Positions 21,786 to 33,871 of a DNA stretch of 64,000 nt are shown here, piece by piece. Under the pieces are notes generated by a model. It was not told the origin of the DNA, did not search any database, and was given only the letters and a program-made list of their open reading frames with translations. This stretch comes from Haematobia irritans (taxonomy: Eukaryota > Arthropoda > Insecta > Diptera > Muscidae). Each line of letters begins with the position of its first letter. Position 1 is the first letter of the stretch. The stretch is from contig NC_134398.1 of assembly GCF_050003625.1 (NCBI RefSeq), positions 62,318,891 to 62,382,890 of the forward strand, given 5' to 3'. Position numbers and translations under genes: made by a program.

Positions 21786-22515
21786 CACTCAAAAAAAAAG
21801 TTTACTTGGATCCAAAGATTTTGACCTTCCTTTAAGGATTTTGGTATTGATGCCGAGCCGAAGATGCGGGTTCTTTAAAATAAGGAAATTTTTTGCAACC
21901 TATCTGGCTTTAAATCTAGGATCCATAAAATTAAAATTCGGATACAGGTCTCATTTATCGAATTTTCATTCTATTTTTCCGGTATATTAATAAAGCTATT
22001 CACGTGCAAACAACTGCCATTTTAAAAATCGAAATTATGACGAATACTTAGAAGTAAAAAATATTATCTTCATTCCAAAAAAGCTTTAAACCAAAGATGC
22101 TAGGTTAAAGTGGCAGCCCGACCAAGATTTAGGCTCACTTAGACTATTCAGTCCATTGTGATGCTAAATCCTCAAAATAAGTCTTAGCCTATATTTGAAG
22201 CGCTTTTATCTTAAACCTAATGATTCCATATTTCAGATAATTTAAGGACTATTTCTTTAAATCAAAAATGTGTTTCTTTACTTTAAGGGAAATTTGCCTT
22301 AGTTTAAAGAAATGCAACTTTAACGAAGGGACGCAAATTTTCAAAAAGTGTGTCCCAAATTTAATAAAACAAATTTTTTGAAGCAAAGATTATAAACTTT
22401 CTTTTAATTAAAATCTCATTATTTTAAAGAAATTTGTCTTTAATAGTGTGTAAATTGCGCATCCTAAAATTAAGGTTGCGTAATGCTTAATATGACGTAA
22501 ATATTTTTTCCAGGG
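21786..22515 (+). mobile_element. TA-flanked MITE, family E copy 1
   Basis: It starts CACTCAAAAAAAAAGTTTAC and ends TTTTTTCCAGGG, with TA on both sides (21784-21785, 22516-22517). The interior holds TTGGATCCAAAGATTTTGAC and AAATTGCGCATCCTAA. The same element is at 29218-30375, with fragments at 37376-37450 and 39545-39605. TA duplication and CACT ends suggest a Tc1/mariner-driven MITE. A 57-bp LOA tail is inserted in it. Confidence 0.65.
22103..22159 (-). mobile_element. 57-bp LOA (or SINE) 3' tail insertion
   Basis: A 7-bp duplication GATGCTA (22096-22102, 22160-22166) brackets 57 bp that match the LOA tail (GGTTAAAGTGGCAGCCCGA on the plus strand). The empty site is visible in the sister MITE at 29218-30375 (AATATGCTAAATCCTC near 29533-29548). 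It is an extreme 5' truncation. The AAAG before the GGTTA repeat resembles LOA more than the SINE copy here. Confidence 0.85.
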
Positions 22516-23308
22516 TATAGACATGAGGTTTAATATAGCTCCACAAAAAAATAGTAATTTCTTGCAATCACTCTGTCTATTAAAGATGTTGGGAATGGTT
22601 AATGGTTTCAGGTCTTAATTGAAAATTGAATTTCCGGTTTGGTTTGTAACATATTCAACATCGGCCGTAAAACTCTAAGCACCGGTTTTTTGATTTTTAT
22701 TTTGTTCTACAACATATGATTTTTTATACAAAAGCATCCTTAGAAATCACCAAATTAGCATAGCATTCTTGACTATAATTTCCTTAACACATCTCACTAA
22801 TTTGTAGTTATGGGATTGTGCATTTTAAATACGCTTTGTGAAACGCCGCAGGATTTTTGGAGGCAAATAATTGCTAAGCGGAAATTTCCACATTGCATGT
22901 TTGCAATAACTTTGGCTTCTGGCAAATTTCCTCAAATATTTGTGAAAACCATAATTGAAGTTGGTTGTATTGAAGAGCCAAAGGCGATGAAATATTAGCC
23001 GCATATTAAGTTTGGACTTTAAACATATATGCGATTTGTGTCGAAATTCCATTTTCCAATAATTACATGTTAAAAGATTTGATAATAGCTTTTACCAACT
23101 CTGTATTAATTGGAAGCATAATTTCAATAAGGAAATTCTTTCCCATTAGAATGAAGCCTCGTTGAATGGAATTCAATCATCAGCTCGGCCACAAATCATG
23201 CTTTATTGACTGCACTATTAGTGCCTAATACTTGTGGCTTTAGTGCTTAATCCTTTAGTGCCAACGACTGCACTATGCAATGCATTATTGGAATACATGT
23301 AAAAGGTG
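22516..23308. other. Unassigned, possibly unique sequence
   Basis: I see no repeat shared with other parts of the window and no protein motif. Small open frames at 22810-22998 and its antisense have no recognisable family. Confidence 0.4.
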
Positions 23309-23654
23309 ATTTTTTAGATATTATCGTTTAGGCAACATTGCTTTAAACAGCTGACGTATGTTTCGAGTTTTGTTTTGTTATCAAACATCTTCAGTTTGGT
23401 AAAAAATTTAACCATGAATCGTCTTCCAAACGAATAACGCTTGCAAATGATTGAATAAAATACGTGCTCTGTTAAGAAAGTTCATCGCGCGCCAATTGTG
23501 TTCAATAACGAATCTCAGTTTTGGCTCAATGGACACTTAAATAAGAACTTTGGAGTGAAAATTAGCCAGAACCATTGCAAAAGTTGTCAATACACCCAGA
23601 AAAAGTCATAATTTGGTGCGGTTTACGAGCTGGTGATACCATTGAACCGTACTT

Positions 23655-24532
23655 CACGTAACGTGTTTGCGGCAATCATGTTATTTTCTCATTGCGGCAA
23701 CCATGTAAATGTTTGCTGAGAAAACAACATGTTTGCGGCAAAAATGGTCATCGGTCATGGTGTTGCTCTGGACACATGTTTGGGGTGATCATATTCCTTC
23801 TGTGCGTGTAGCTTCCAACCGCATCAGTTTGTTTGTCCATACGGACGCTACATAGTTTACAACTGACCGGCCAATTTCCTTTTAGGTAGTCAACATGTTT
23901 TCTTTGTCCGAATCCAAAGTGCTTTAGGCAAGAAACTTGAGGGTCTTGCTTCTACGGCGGAGCTTATCACAAAATGCAGTGGCATGGGCAGACGACTTGA
24001 AAATGCCATCGAATATAACCCAGAGAATCTTGTGGTATTATCCCGCCGTTGACTCAGACATTCAACTGCCTGCGTACTTTTACCGTAAAAAGTGTGGCTA
24101 AGGATTTGGTGACGAATATTCTCAAATTTTTAGCAGTGAAATAACCGGATAGATTAGCAAGGTAAATATTTAATTGGCCACAAACGTTATCAACAACGGA
24201 CCCAGATGCCTTGATTGTAAAATCGTCCGCATATAATACATTCTCAACGCCGTTCGGAGTGAGTGGAATAGAAGATAGGTAGAGATTGAACAGTGCCGGA
24301 GATATCACCCATATTGGGGAACTCCCTGTTTCACTCCCTAAATTCCACGTACGACTCGCGGCCGTGCATATAATTAAGTACCCAATCTTTGTTTCCTGCC
24401 GGTAGGGACGTATTCTCGATGTCCTCGAACAGTTTGGAATGGTTGACCGTATTGAATGCCTTCGATAGATCAAGCGCCACGAGGACCGTCCCGTGACACG
24501 TCTTGGGCTGATTGACATGGGACTATGTATCC
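23655..24532. mobile_element. Composite insertion in the mariner: family 1 fragment plus LINE fragment
   Basis: Mariner homology stops near 23654 and resumes near 24533. The first ~165 bp carry family 1 motifs (GCGGCAATCATG, AACAACATGTTTGCGGC) and end TTCTGTGCGTG at about 23818. A stretch I cannot assign follows to 24050, and then an antisense reverse-transcriptase fragment. Confidence 0.6.
24054..24518 (-). pseudogene. Non-LTR reverse transcriptase fragment (clade uncertain)
   Basis: On the minus strand a motif A block LVALDLSKAFNTVNHSKLFE is encoded at about 24490-24430. After a frameshift the frame gives VISPALFNLYLSSIPL, then VLYADDFTI (catalytic YADD) and a KSLATLFTV segment. The fragment is truncated on both sides and lies inside the mariner remnant. 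It differs from the CR1-like and LOA sequences elsewhere, so it is a third LINE lineage in the window. Confidence 0.65.
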
Positions 24533-25069
24533 TGAAATGACGTGAAAACTGTGAATGGTGAGCTCTACCGTGAGATTATATCCATTTTTTTACCCAAAAT
24601 AGAAGAGCTTGACTAACATGACATGTGGTTTCAGAAGACGGTACCCTGTGCCACACAGCACGCGTAACAATGGAGATATTGAGAGCCGAGTTCGGCAAAT
24701 ATTTTATTTCACGTTCGTGACCGGTCAATTGGCAACCTAGATTGTACGATTTAACGCATTTTGATAATCTTTTGTGGGGCTATGCTAAAGCTCATGTCTA
24801 TACAGACAATTGACGCATTGAAGCATTTATTCGTGAATAACAACCAAAATGTTGCAAGTGTACATTAAATAAAGGTTTCCCCAGGCTTCCGCCTGGAAAA
24901 TAAAAAAAATTAAAAGCAAGTTTAAAGAATGGTGTTTTGTATGTCAGCACGTGCAGTTGAAAACTTAGTTTTTATCAAAAACAATGGAAGATGAAGATGG
25001 GAAAATGGCAGCAGAGGGTATCAAACCATTGACGGCGTTCGATGCAAACGTGTCGTTTATGATTTGTTG

Positions 25070-25585
25070 TTCCACAAATTAAACTAAGAATAAAAAGAAA
25101 TTTATATCAGGGAATGACGTGGAACAATCGGTCAAAAGTTTCTCATTATTATTTACACAAAATTTAACATCATTTGTGAGTTTTTAACAAAAAATATTGC
25201 AAATTAAATATGAACGAACGTGTATGTATCGAACACCGTAAATGAAACTTTTGGTATGACGTCGCCCATTCCGATTCCGATATAAAGACTTCTTGTTCCA
25301 ACAAAATAACGACCACAAACACACGGCCTGGGATATAAAAATGTAGCTCCTTCTCAACACCAAATACCTCAAAACGCCACCGCAAAGCCCAGATACCAAC
25401 CCATTGAAAACTAAGGTCTCATTTGGAATCGTGAATCAGACAAAACCAAATTTCATCTAAGACAACTCTTAAAAAGTGTTACAGGAAGAATGGGGCAAAA
25501 TCTCTTAAGAAACGTATCGAAAATTGATAGAGTCGATGCCAATCCGACTGGAAACCATTTGCACTAATAAAGGGCACCATACCGA
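25070..25585 (+). pseudogene. Tc1-like transposase remnant (C-terminal part)
   Basis: The plus-strand translation gives FFQQDND.KHTAWDIK around the second catalytic aspartate (about 25280-25335). Then come LLLNTKYLKTPPQSPDTNPL (about 25345-25410) and LQEEWGKIS.ET..KLIESMPIRL (about 25485-25555). This is the order at the end of Tc1 transposases. The usual NPIE glutamate is replaced (NPLK), and stops and shifts occur. No terminal repeat was located. Confidence 0.7.
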
Positions 25586-25654
25586 TTACAAAGTGGACCA
25601 AAATACTGTATCATACAATGGGATTACTGATGCGACGAATACTTTTGTGAGCAT

Positions 25655-25982
25655 GTTTATACACTCCACCATAGGATGGGGATATATTAACTTTGTCATT
25701 CCGTTTGTAACACATCGAAATATTTCTCTAAGACCCCATAAAGTAAATATATATTCTGCGTCGTGGTGAAATTCTGAGTCGATCTGAGTATGTCCGTCCA
25801 TCCGTCCGTCTTGGCACAAGTAGTTGTTATTGATGTAGGTCGGATGGTATTGCAAATGGGCCATACCACGACCCAAGTAATTCGATTCTGGATGACAGTC
25901 TTTCGTAGAAGTTTCTACGCTATCCATGGTGGAGGGTACATAAGATTCGGCCTGGCCGAACTTACGGCCATATATACTTGTT
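25655..25982 (+). mobile_element. HINE family C, internally deleted
   Basis: The 5' hairpin region (CTCCACCATAGGATGGGGAT) is followed by TTTGTCATTCCGTTTGTAAC, a short GTCC tract (25793-25810), then directly by the 3' part (GTAGAAGTTTCTACGC hairpin, TTCGGCCTGGCCGAA, TATATACTTGTT). The box array found at 41575-42700 is missing. It is a 328-bp deletion derivative with both ends kept. Confidence 0.75.
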
Positions 25983-26515
25983 CTTTGTAGTTTTTTGATT
26001 TAATGTTTAGAATTAATACAATGAAGTTAATTTTAATTTAATTTATTTACGTTTAGCTTTTATGTATATCCATGGAAACATTTCAATAAAACTATTTAAT
26101 AAAAATGTTAAACGATTTACAAAAAAAAATACATTAGATTTCAAGAAAGCAAAAAAAAACTAATACTTTTGTCAGTCACTGTATGGCCAGGCTGGTAAGC
26201 ATTTTCATTTTTATGACGAAACCAAAAATTGGGTCGAATTCGCATGTTTTGTCCGAAAGATGGGGAAAAGTAGTGGATCGTAGATGGACCATATATCGAT
26301 TGATCAGTCTGTTACAATTTCATTCGGTGTAAATTTTCAAACATTTGAAAATCACGCACCTATAATTTACTCTCAATATTTTAACAAAAATTGGTTTGTA
26401 ACTTACACGTTAAGTACGTGTTAGTAAAGATGACGAAAAGTATTTTAAAAGAAAATATATCAAATTCAATATTCCTGCTTTGTTAATAATTTCTAAAAAT
26501 TAAAGTAATTTTTAA
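25983..26515. other. Unassigned AT-rich sequence
   Basis: No recognisable element or gene; it contains homopolymer A runs near 26115-26160. Confidence 0.4.
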
Positions 26516-27640
26516 GAAATATGGGAGCTATATTTGAACCGATTTCGATGAAATTTCTCAAACTTGACGATACTACTAATTGTACTCCTTGTGCAAAATT
26601 TAAAACGAATCAGTGTAAAACTCTGGCTTCTGGGGTCATTTAAGTGCATATCGGGCGAAATATAAATATGGGGGCTATATCTAAATCTGAATCTTTTTCA
26701 TTCAAATGGGAAATATGTAAATCTTAAGCCATTTTTATGATCCTCGCAAAACTTCATTTATGATTTATCGGTCGATAGATGTGTATAGGATTTATAGACA
26801 AATTTGCGTCATTGTTAAAAGTTTTCGACTAAGCAGTAAAATGTTGGTATTTTGATCATTTTTACCCGAATGGGAATATGATATAAATATAGGGGCTTCC
26901 TTCAAATCTAAGCCGATTTTGATAAAAAATTTCACACATTTCTAAAATCGCACATATTTATCGGCTTATGCTCATAGTCTTGGCTACAACCATCTAGAAC
27001 GTACTACTAGTAGCTGGCAAATGTCGCATATCAGATTATGTTCATAGACTTGCCTACAACTATCTAGAACAGTCTCTTGGCCGCTTTTGTCGCTCATAGT
27101 TTTGCCTATCAAGTATCTCGTAATTTAACTGCAGATGGTTATGCTCATATTACTACAACAATAACAATAAATGAAGATAACAAAGCAAAGGGGTTACTTT
27201 ACAATGAGCGATTGAGAAAGATGTTTACGTAATTTTTTCGTTACAATTTGAAATTTTAAATTAACGGAAATTAATTTAAATACACTTTAATCTAGAAATA
27301 TTACATCCGTAACAATATATATAAGGGAACTATATCTAAATCTGAACGGATTTCAACCAAATTTGGCATGTAATGCCAAAATGTTAGTTGTGCTCTCAGT
27401 GCAAAATTCTACGTACATCTGAGTAAAACTCTGTCTTCTAGGGCCATATAAATACATATCGGGCGAAAGATATATATGGGAGATATATCTAAATCTCAAC
27501 CGATTTCTTCCGAAAGCAATAGGGTGCAATTCAGACCTAAAAGCCATACTTGTACCAAATTTGAAGTCGATTGGACTAAAACTGCTACAAACGGACAAAC
27601 GGACAATGCTAGATCGACTTAGGGGTCCACTTTGATCCAC
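26516..27640 (-). mobile_element. Diverged HINE family A fragments
   Basis: Minus-strand boxes of family A are visible at 26516-26900 and 27310-27620 (ATATGGGAGATATATCTAAA on the plus strand; GCAAAATT spacers). Unrelated DNA lies between them (26960-27305). The (GTCT) tract is nearly lost (ACGGACAAACGGAC at 27590-27605). It is an old copy. Confidence 0.55.
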
Positions 27641-27675
27641 ATTGCCATGTGTTTATCTCGTATCCTGCATTTGAT

Positions 27676-27765
27676 TGTCGATCGTCGATGGCAGTCTTTA
27701 GCAGAATTTTGTACGCAATCCATGGTAAAGGGTGCATAATATTCGGCCTGGCCCAACATTCAGCA
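27676..27765 (+). mobile_element. HINE family C 3' end fragment
   Basis: It carries GATGGCAGTCTTTAGCAGAA, CGCAATCCATGG and ATTCGGCCTGGCC in family C order, with decay in the terminal segment. It is isolated from a 5' half. Confidence 0.6.
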
Positions 27766-29217
27766 GTCTCTTATTAAGGATATATATAGTAAAGATTACT
27801 ATATATATCCTCTTTTACGTCATATACGAAAAATTATTTTTCTTACTTAATTTGCACAATTTCACCTGCCTGTTAGTTCCTATGGACATAAAAACAGAAA
27901 TAAAATATTCAAAATAAGTAATATGTTGTATAGTTTTTTTTTCGGCCCAAATGAATCTGACCTATTTTATGCACCAATATTTCCTTCCTTTATTATGTAC
28001 ACCTGATCGTATGATTATTATCTACAAATATTACCTATACGCTATGATGGCACGTGTCATTACGGCACATATTGCTTTCTCCTTCCGTAGAGCACATTCA
28101 AATGTTTACAGCAATTTTCCATCATCGAGATTAGTTATTACCACAAATGGCCCTAAACGCCAACGCAAACACCAGTAAGTGGCAAGAACACATCTTCATC
28201 GATGACTATTGCTGCTACTGCCATTACCCACACGCAGACAACGCCCATTCCCAAAAGAAAAACTTACCGCAGTGAAACATGTTGTTGTTCCAAAATAATA
28301 TTTACCTCAAGTAGCACTGGCAGTTTGCTTATCTTGTTTGTTTCTGTGGTAAAATATGTACAATATTCTTGTACGAGCAGCAGAGCAAAGGAAATGGAAC
28401 AGACTGTGAAGGCAGATCCGGTGAAAATAACACCCAGCAACTATAAAAACTTAGTAGCCATTACAATACCACCAAAATGTTACCAATGACAGGCCAAGAT
28501 CATGACTAGAAGGGGCATATGACAGAACAAAGTAAACCACCACCAACCGCCACCAAAGACAGAAGCCGAAGCAAAAGTATTCCAAGCATGATGGCATGTT
28601 GTAAAATATTATGGCCGGAAATAGCAATGAAACACATCCGTGCGATATGATTTCTTTATGTTTGAGTTGTGAAAAACTTCTAATTTGTTTATATTCAACT
28701 TTGGCTGTGCAATTTGAGCGCCTGTATATAGATTCCCTAAGAAAACAGAGTTAAGGAAATGCTGTTAACGTAAGCAGATTTCATATAAAGCAGCTGCCCA
28801 ACAAAAACACGAAAGAAACTAAAGGCATCTCATATTTATGTGTGCACAATAGTTTCCGTGCTTCTCACTGTGGTTAAGAAATTATTTCAGATTTTCTTGT
28901 TTGGAATCACATACGAATATGATTCGTTATATTCGAAGGATAACGGTTATGTCCAGTTTATTGATATCCCAGGTGAACAAGCCGATAATAGCCAGTGTAT
29001 ATTGAGATTTTATCGCCCTTTTATCATTGCGTATCTGCAGCATTCACTGACTGGGAAAAAGCTACCCATTGCCAAATGTTAGTTTATGAAACACTAGAAT
29101 CACGTTTGGCTTCATTTTCTTGTACGCCTGCAAGATTTGGATTCCATTGAAACTAATGGATAAACAATGTCTTTAGGGTCTTTTAATCAAAAACTTAAGT
29201 TTAGAAATTTCTACATA
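27766..29217. other. Island without recognised repeats
   Basis: The longest stretch with a less repetitive look. Open frames such as 28202-28489 (95 codons, Thr/Ser-rich start) and 28840-29082 have no familiar motif, and their start contexts say little. It could be unique intronic or intergenic host DNA. I cannot support a gene. Confidence 0.4.
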
Positions 29218-30375
29218 CACTCAAAAAAAGTTTTCTTGGATCCAAAGATTTTGACTTTTACTTAAAAATGTTGGTACTAATTCCGAACCAAAGATGTGGC
29301 TTCTTGAAAATAAAGACATTTGTTGGTGACTTATGTGGCTTTAAGTCTAGGATCAATAAAATTGAAATTGGGTTGGAGATTTTATTTATCGAATTTCCAT
29401 TCTCTTTTTGCGGTATATTAATAAAGCTATTCACGTACAAACAAATGGCACTTTAGAAATCCAAATTATAACGGATACTTTAAAGTACAAAATGTTTTCT
29501 TAATTCCAAAAAAAAAAAAAAACATTAATCCAAATATGCTAAATCCTCAAAATAAGTCATAGCTTATATTTAAAACGTTTTCATCTTAAATTTAAAAATT
29601 TAATATTTCAGTTAATTTAAGAACGATTTCGTTAAATCAAAAATGTGTCTCTTTACTTTAAGGAAAATTTGAATTACGACTTTAACTGAGGAACGCAAAT
29701 TTCCAAAATTTGTGTCCCAAAAAATTTTCAAGCAAAGATTATAAACTTTTATGTACAATTAATTATTAGTCGAGCTTAAAGAAGATTAAAGACTGGAACA
29801 AAAGAATCATTGAAAAGAAAACGCCAGATACAAATCTGTACATGCCTGACTGTACATGTTTCAGTACTGGCGAATGAACTTTTCCACGGTCCTTACTACA
29901 GATCTGGCTGGGAAAGATGATTCAATTTGGGTCCTTTTTGCTAACTCTTAATGGGGAAAACATATAGGAATTAATCCTCTTTAAATCGAATCATCTTTAA
30001 TCCCACTGTGCATCATTTCTTTATGTAACTACAAATCCCTTAATCTTATATTCATCGCGTTTTTGTTACTGTAGTAATGCAACAACACGAAATCTATTTT
30101 TAGAGACAATTGCAATTGAATTCACCTGAGTGGTGAACAGTCGAAGAATGCCTTGTTTCTTTAGTCAACAACAAATACTTTGATAACTTTAATAATTAAT
30201 TGTAAATTAAAATCATGCATTTAGACATTAATCGCATGTTTCGGTATCACGATAACATGAAAAATTATACATTTTATTTTAATTAAAATTGCATTATTGT
30301 AAATATTTTGTAAATTGCGCATCCTAACATTTAGATTACGCAATCTTTAATATCACGTAAATCTTTTGTTTAGTG
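29218..30375 (+). mobile_element. TA-flanked MITE, family E copy 2, with an insertion
   Basis: Ends CACTCAAAAAAAGTTTTC and TTTTGTTTAGTG are flanked by TA (29216-29217, 30376-30377). The sequence matches 21786-22515 up to about 29748 and again from about 30273. About 520 bp of other DNA lie between and have no match in the window. It preserves the empty site for the LOA tail insertion seen in copy 1. Confidence 0.65.
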
Positions 30376-30903
30376 TATGGAGACTACATCAGATTTTGGA
30401 TTTATAAGAACCATTTTTGTAATGTTACAGATGGATCTTAAACATTTCGTCTAAGCGTACAAAAAAAAACCGACGAAATAACACATTTCATTTAATTTGA
30501 ATTCTAAATTCTATATATTTTATCAGCATTACGGCATGCTCGGTACACCGATTTATGGATCTAAATACCTCTAGATTTTTAATTGTATATAAACGAAAAT
30601 AAGGACTATATCAAAACATGAACCGATACACACCATATTCGGCATATACTTTTGGTCATAAAATACCTCCTGATATTAAATTTTAGAGAAATCGCATAAA
30701 AGCTTCGGTTTCTAGAAGCCCAAAAAGTTAAGAAGGGAGATGGGTCTATATAAGGTCTTTGTCACAAAATGGACCGATACACCTCATATTTAGTACATTT
30801 ACTTGTTGGTCTAGAATATCTCTAGTTTTCCAAGCTCAAGAAAGGGAGATCGGTCTATATGGTCCGATACACACCATAGTTAGCACATTTATTTGTGGGG
30901 CTA
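30376..30903 (-). mobile_element. HINE family B fragment
   Basis: Family B boxes are recognisable at 30376-30440 (GACTACATCAGATTTTGGAT) and 30540-30900 (AAACATGAACCGATACACAC and similar). Neither terminal hairpin is present. Confidence 0.55.
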
Positions 30904-31479
30904 CACCCAAAGAAAAGTGATCGCTTCTTTAAATTAAAATGAACTCATTGTGAAGAGAGTTGAACTTCGTATAGCGCCAAAGACATTTTTATTTGTTCGA
31001 ACGATGTGATTTTCTTAGAAATTAGGTAGAATGCATTCCGTATATTAGTTAACATTTTCCTGTATTTATGTACCACTATACTACAAAATGAAAAAATTTA
31101 ACTGAATTGAATTCATATATGGAATGATTTTACTGAACTTTTTTCATTCATTTGAACAAATCTTACATATTTGTGGTACACATTTTACTTCAAAATTAGA
31201 ACTGCTTACCTTCGTTTTTAAATAGAGTTTTATTTATTTATATAAGCAGTTTTTTCTTCAATAAAAGACATGTTTTATTAATATATTAAATATATTTATT
31301 AAGAATCAACAGCATCGACTGGCCTTGAAATATTAGTTTATTATTCCACTATTTCCAATTTCCATGTAATGTTACCAACTGTAAAACGTAATGCTTTTCT
31401 TCTTTTTATTCCTTTCACTTTTAGTAAGATGCTGCGTAACGATTGTGTCCTCCTTTTACCATTTCAATAACTACAAATA
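30904..31479. other. Unassigned; possible left end of a MITE
   Basis: TA followed by CACCCAAAGAAAAGTGATCG at 30902-30924 looks like another CAC-type terminus. I found no matching right end. The rest is AT-rich with no frame of note. Confidence 0.35.
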
Positions 31480-31481
31480 TA

Positions 31482-32706
31482 CACTCAAAAAAAAAATTGA
31501 ACTCTTTATTTCACTAAAGCCAATTTAACTTTATTTTAGTTCACGAAATTATTATGTTTGGAGAAAGTTTCCTTTACTCTAATATTTTTTTGCGAACGTT
31601 AGTTAAATTCACTAAAAAACGTGAAAAAAAATTATACACAAATTAAGCATAAAGATTTACTAAATTCGTATTTCTCACAAAATAGTTCATTATTTCTTTA
31701 AATTTGTAAATTTTACTACAAATGACTTCATCATGAACTTCGTATGTCACTAAAGACATTCTTGCAATTTTGAAGTCCAATTTTTTTCTTCAAACTACAA
31801 AATTTTCTTTAACAAGTGAAAAAACCTAATTATGTCTAATAATTTTTTTTCAATTTGCCGAAACATATTTACTTATTTTTGAGATATCGGTTTGCGTTGG
31901 TAATACTGTTTAGTTAAAATTTTCTAAAAAAATTTAAAATTTTCTAAAATTAACCGAAAGTTTTCTTCCTGGTGGGTTCACTGTTTTTTCAGTGTAAAAA
32001 ATCATAAACCCATTTTTTCGTAAAAGGTTAGCGTCACTTTATGAATGTTACCTGATAATTGAAGATTCCAAAATGAAGACGAATGAAGGGGTTGTTATTC
32101 TGTTGGTGTTTTCTTTCTTTATACACCATCACGAACATTGATAGACTTATTGTTTGTTATTTATGTTCAATAATTAAAAAAAAACGAAAATTTTTTTCAC
32201 TAATTTAAAATAACAAATAATTTATTTGTTATTTATTATATTATTTTACTAGATTATTTTTTAACAATCTCTCCGTATACCATAACAACGCGATTCCAAC
32301 TAAAAAACAACCCACGCGCAAACATATGGATTACATCGAGAACATTTTTAATATTTGTAGAAAATTTTAACTAAACCGTATTACAAACGTTGGCATCACG
32401 CCGATCTCATAAAAATAAGTAAATAATTTTCGACAAATTCAAGAAAAATTATTAGACATAACTAAGTTTTTCCACTTGTTGAAGAAAATTTTGTAGTTTG
32501 AGGGAAAAACTTGGAGTTCAAAATTGCAAGAATGTCTTTAGTAACATACGAAGTTCATGATGGACGCATTTTTTATAAAATTTACCAATTTAAAGAAATT
32601 TTGAACTATTTTGTCGAAGACACGAATTTAGTTAATCTTTATGCTCCACTTGAGTATATTTTTTTCCTCGGCTTTAGTGAAATAGCGAATTAACTTTTTT
32701 TGAGTG
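31482..32706. mobile_element. Long-TIR MITE, 1225 bp, TA target duplication
   Basis: The left end CACTCAAAAAAAAAAATTGA and right end AACTTTTTTTGAGTG are flanked by TA (31480-31481, 32707-32708). The inverted arms extend about 330 bp (31482 to ~31850 and ~32445 to 32706), passing through CTTTATTTCACTAAAGCC, AGACATTCTTGCAATTTTGA and CAAACTACAAAATTTTCTT. The centre includes a further motif, GTTTTCTTCCTGGTGGGTTC, near 31960. A partial relative runs off the window at 63623-64000. No coding region is convincing. Confidence 0.75.
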
Positions 32707-32708
32707 TA

Positions 32709-33551
32709 CCCGGTAATCTTGTAGGTAAGCCTATTTAAAAATTAATAACCACTTATTAATGTGTATCGCTCCGGATTACATTTACATACGCATGTCCTAG
32801 GAGGAAAGTATTTCTCCCCAGACATACTTTCGGCCATGAAATAAGTAGTGCTTTTAAAACATATAATCACCTAATATGTAATCACTTATTCGTAGATACA
32901 CCAAAGCTTGCAAAATAGCCACTTATTGTCCCAAGCAACCAAATCTCTAAAATATTGATTTCTATCGCCGATTACAATGGATCAAAATATGGCGAGTAAT
33001 GCTGTAATAGCAACACTACTTGAATAGAAACAAATATTGTATAAATAAACAAAAAATCTAATAAATCATATAAATAAGATTACACGCAAATTAATTTCAC
33101 ACTTAAAATATAAATGAATGTAGGTTGTTTAAGGGAGTTGGATTCGTTAATTACGTTATAATATATCCAATAGCCAATTCACATTAGGTTCGAAATCTAC
33201 TAAAAGTGGATTTTAAGTCCCTTTTTATAAGGAAAATGATATTTGAAATATAGTGCATTTTGGAAGTGTAATGTGAATGAGGTATAAGAAAGCATTTATT
33301 TAAAACATAATACCTAATGGTACCATCATTTATTCTATTTTATTAATTCATTAATAAACCAACTGCCTAAAAATTTGAGAATAACAATTCGAAAATTATT
33401 GAGAAGTATTTCTTTTTGTCCTTACACGTTAGTCATTACAACTCAAAGCAATGTAATGCAACGTGTAATGACAGCTTTGCTCCTGGTAATGCCAATTGTA
33501 ATGAGATGTGGTTACCTAGTTTTTGCTGGGCTTATTTATCGAAAATTCTTC
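32709..33551. other. Unassigned sequence
   Basis: No element boundaries or protein motifs recognised. Moderately AT-rich, apparently low-copy within this window. Confidence 0.4.
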
Positions 33552-33757
33552 GCACTTGGGTGAGAGGGTTTCCCCGCTTTAGGTATGAAAACGACTTTTG
33601 TTTCCCTGCACTTTTCTGGAATATATGCTAAGTTTATACATCCTTTATATATCACCGTCAACGAAGGGATAATTCTGCCAGTCACTGCTTGCAACTCCGC
33701 CGGAGTAATTTCATTAGGTCCAGGGATTTGAGTGGTCCAAAACTATTTAAAGCCCAT
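33552..33757 (-). pseudogene. LOA-like ORF2 fragment
   Basis: About 200 bp align with 7808-8010 of the LOA element at roughly 85% by eye (shared GCTTTAGGTATGAAAACGAC and CAACTCCGCCGGAGTAATT). It encodes the antisense of the GPDGITPAELQ region of the reverse transcriptase. It is truncated on both sides and shows the family has other copies. Confidence 0.8.
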
Positions 33758-33796
33758 TAGTCTAAGTAAGCCTGAAATAAATCGGGCTGCCACCTT
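33755..33796 (+). repeat. LOA/SINE tail fragment
   Basis: TAGTCTAAGTAAGCCTGAAA followed by CGGGCTGCCACCTT matches the shared tail in sense orientation, opposite to the LOA fragment beside it. It is therefore a separate or rearranged piece. Confidence 0.65.
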
Positions 33797-33799
33797 GAC

Positions 33800-33871
33800 A
33801 ACGAAAATTTTGGTCTACATAATGGTGCAGGTTATAATATAATCGTCTTTGTCTGACTTTTCTTACTTGTT
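33800..33871 (+). mobile_element. HINE family A 3' end fragment
   Basis: GGTGCAGGTTATAATATAAT with degraded hairpin arms and TTCTTACTTGTT corresponds to the end of the 249-bp module at 13771-14497. Confidence 0.6.

Larger units (their letters stand above)
23309..24880 (+). pseudogene. DD41D-type mariner remnant, interrupted
   Basis: The left end GGTGATTTTTTAG resembles the GGGTGATT ends of the element at 35788. Translated pieces show the first catalytic block (NNESQFWLNGHLNK at about 23500) and, after a 0.88-kb insertion, HTARVTMEILRAEFGKYFIS (about 24650-24710), then DLT.FDNLLWGYAKAHVY (about 24750-24800). These parallel the better preserved copy at 35895-36548. Many frameshifts and stops are present. 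The right end decays near 24880. Confidence 0.7.

Noticed and set aside
28202..28489. Host gene with a 95-codon frame
   Set aside because: No domain, splice-site pattern or homologue is recognisable, and frames of this length occur by chance in many places here.
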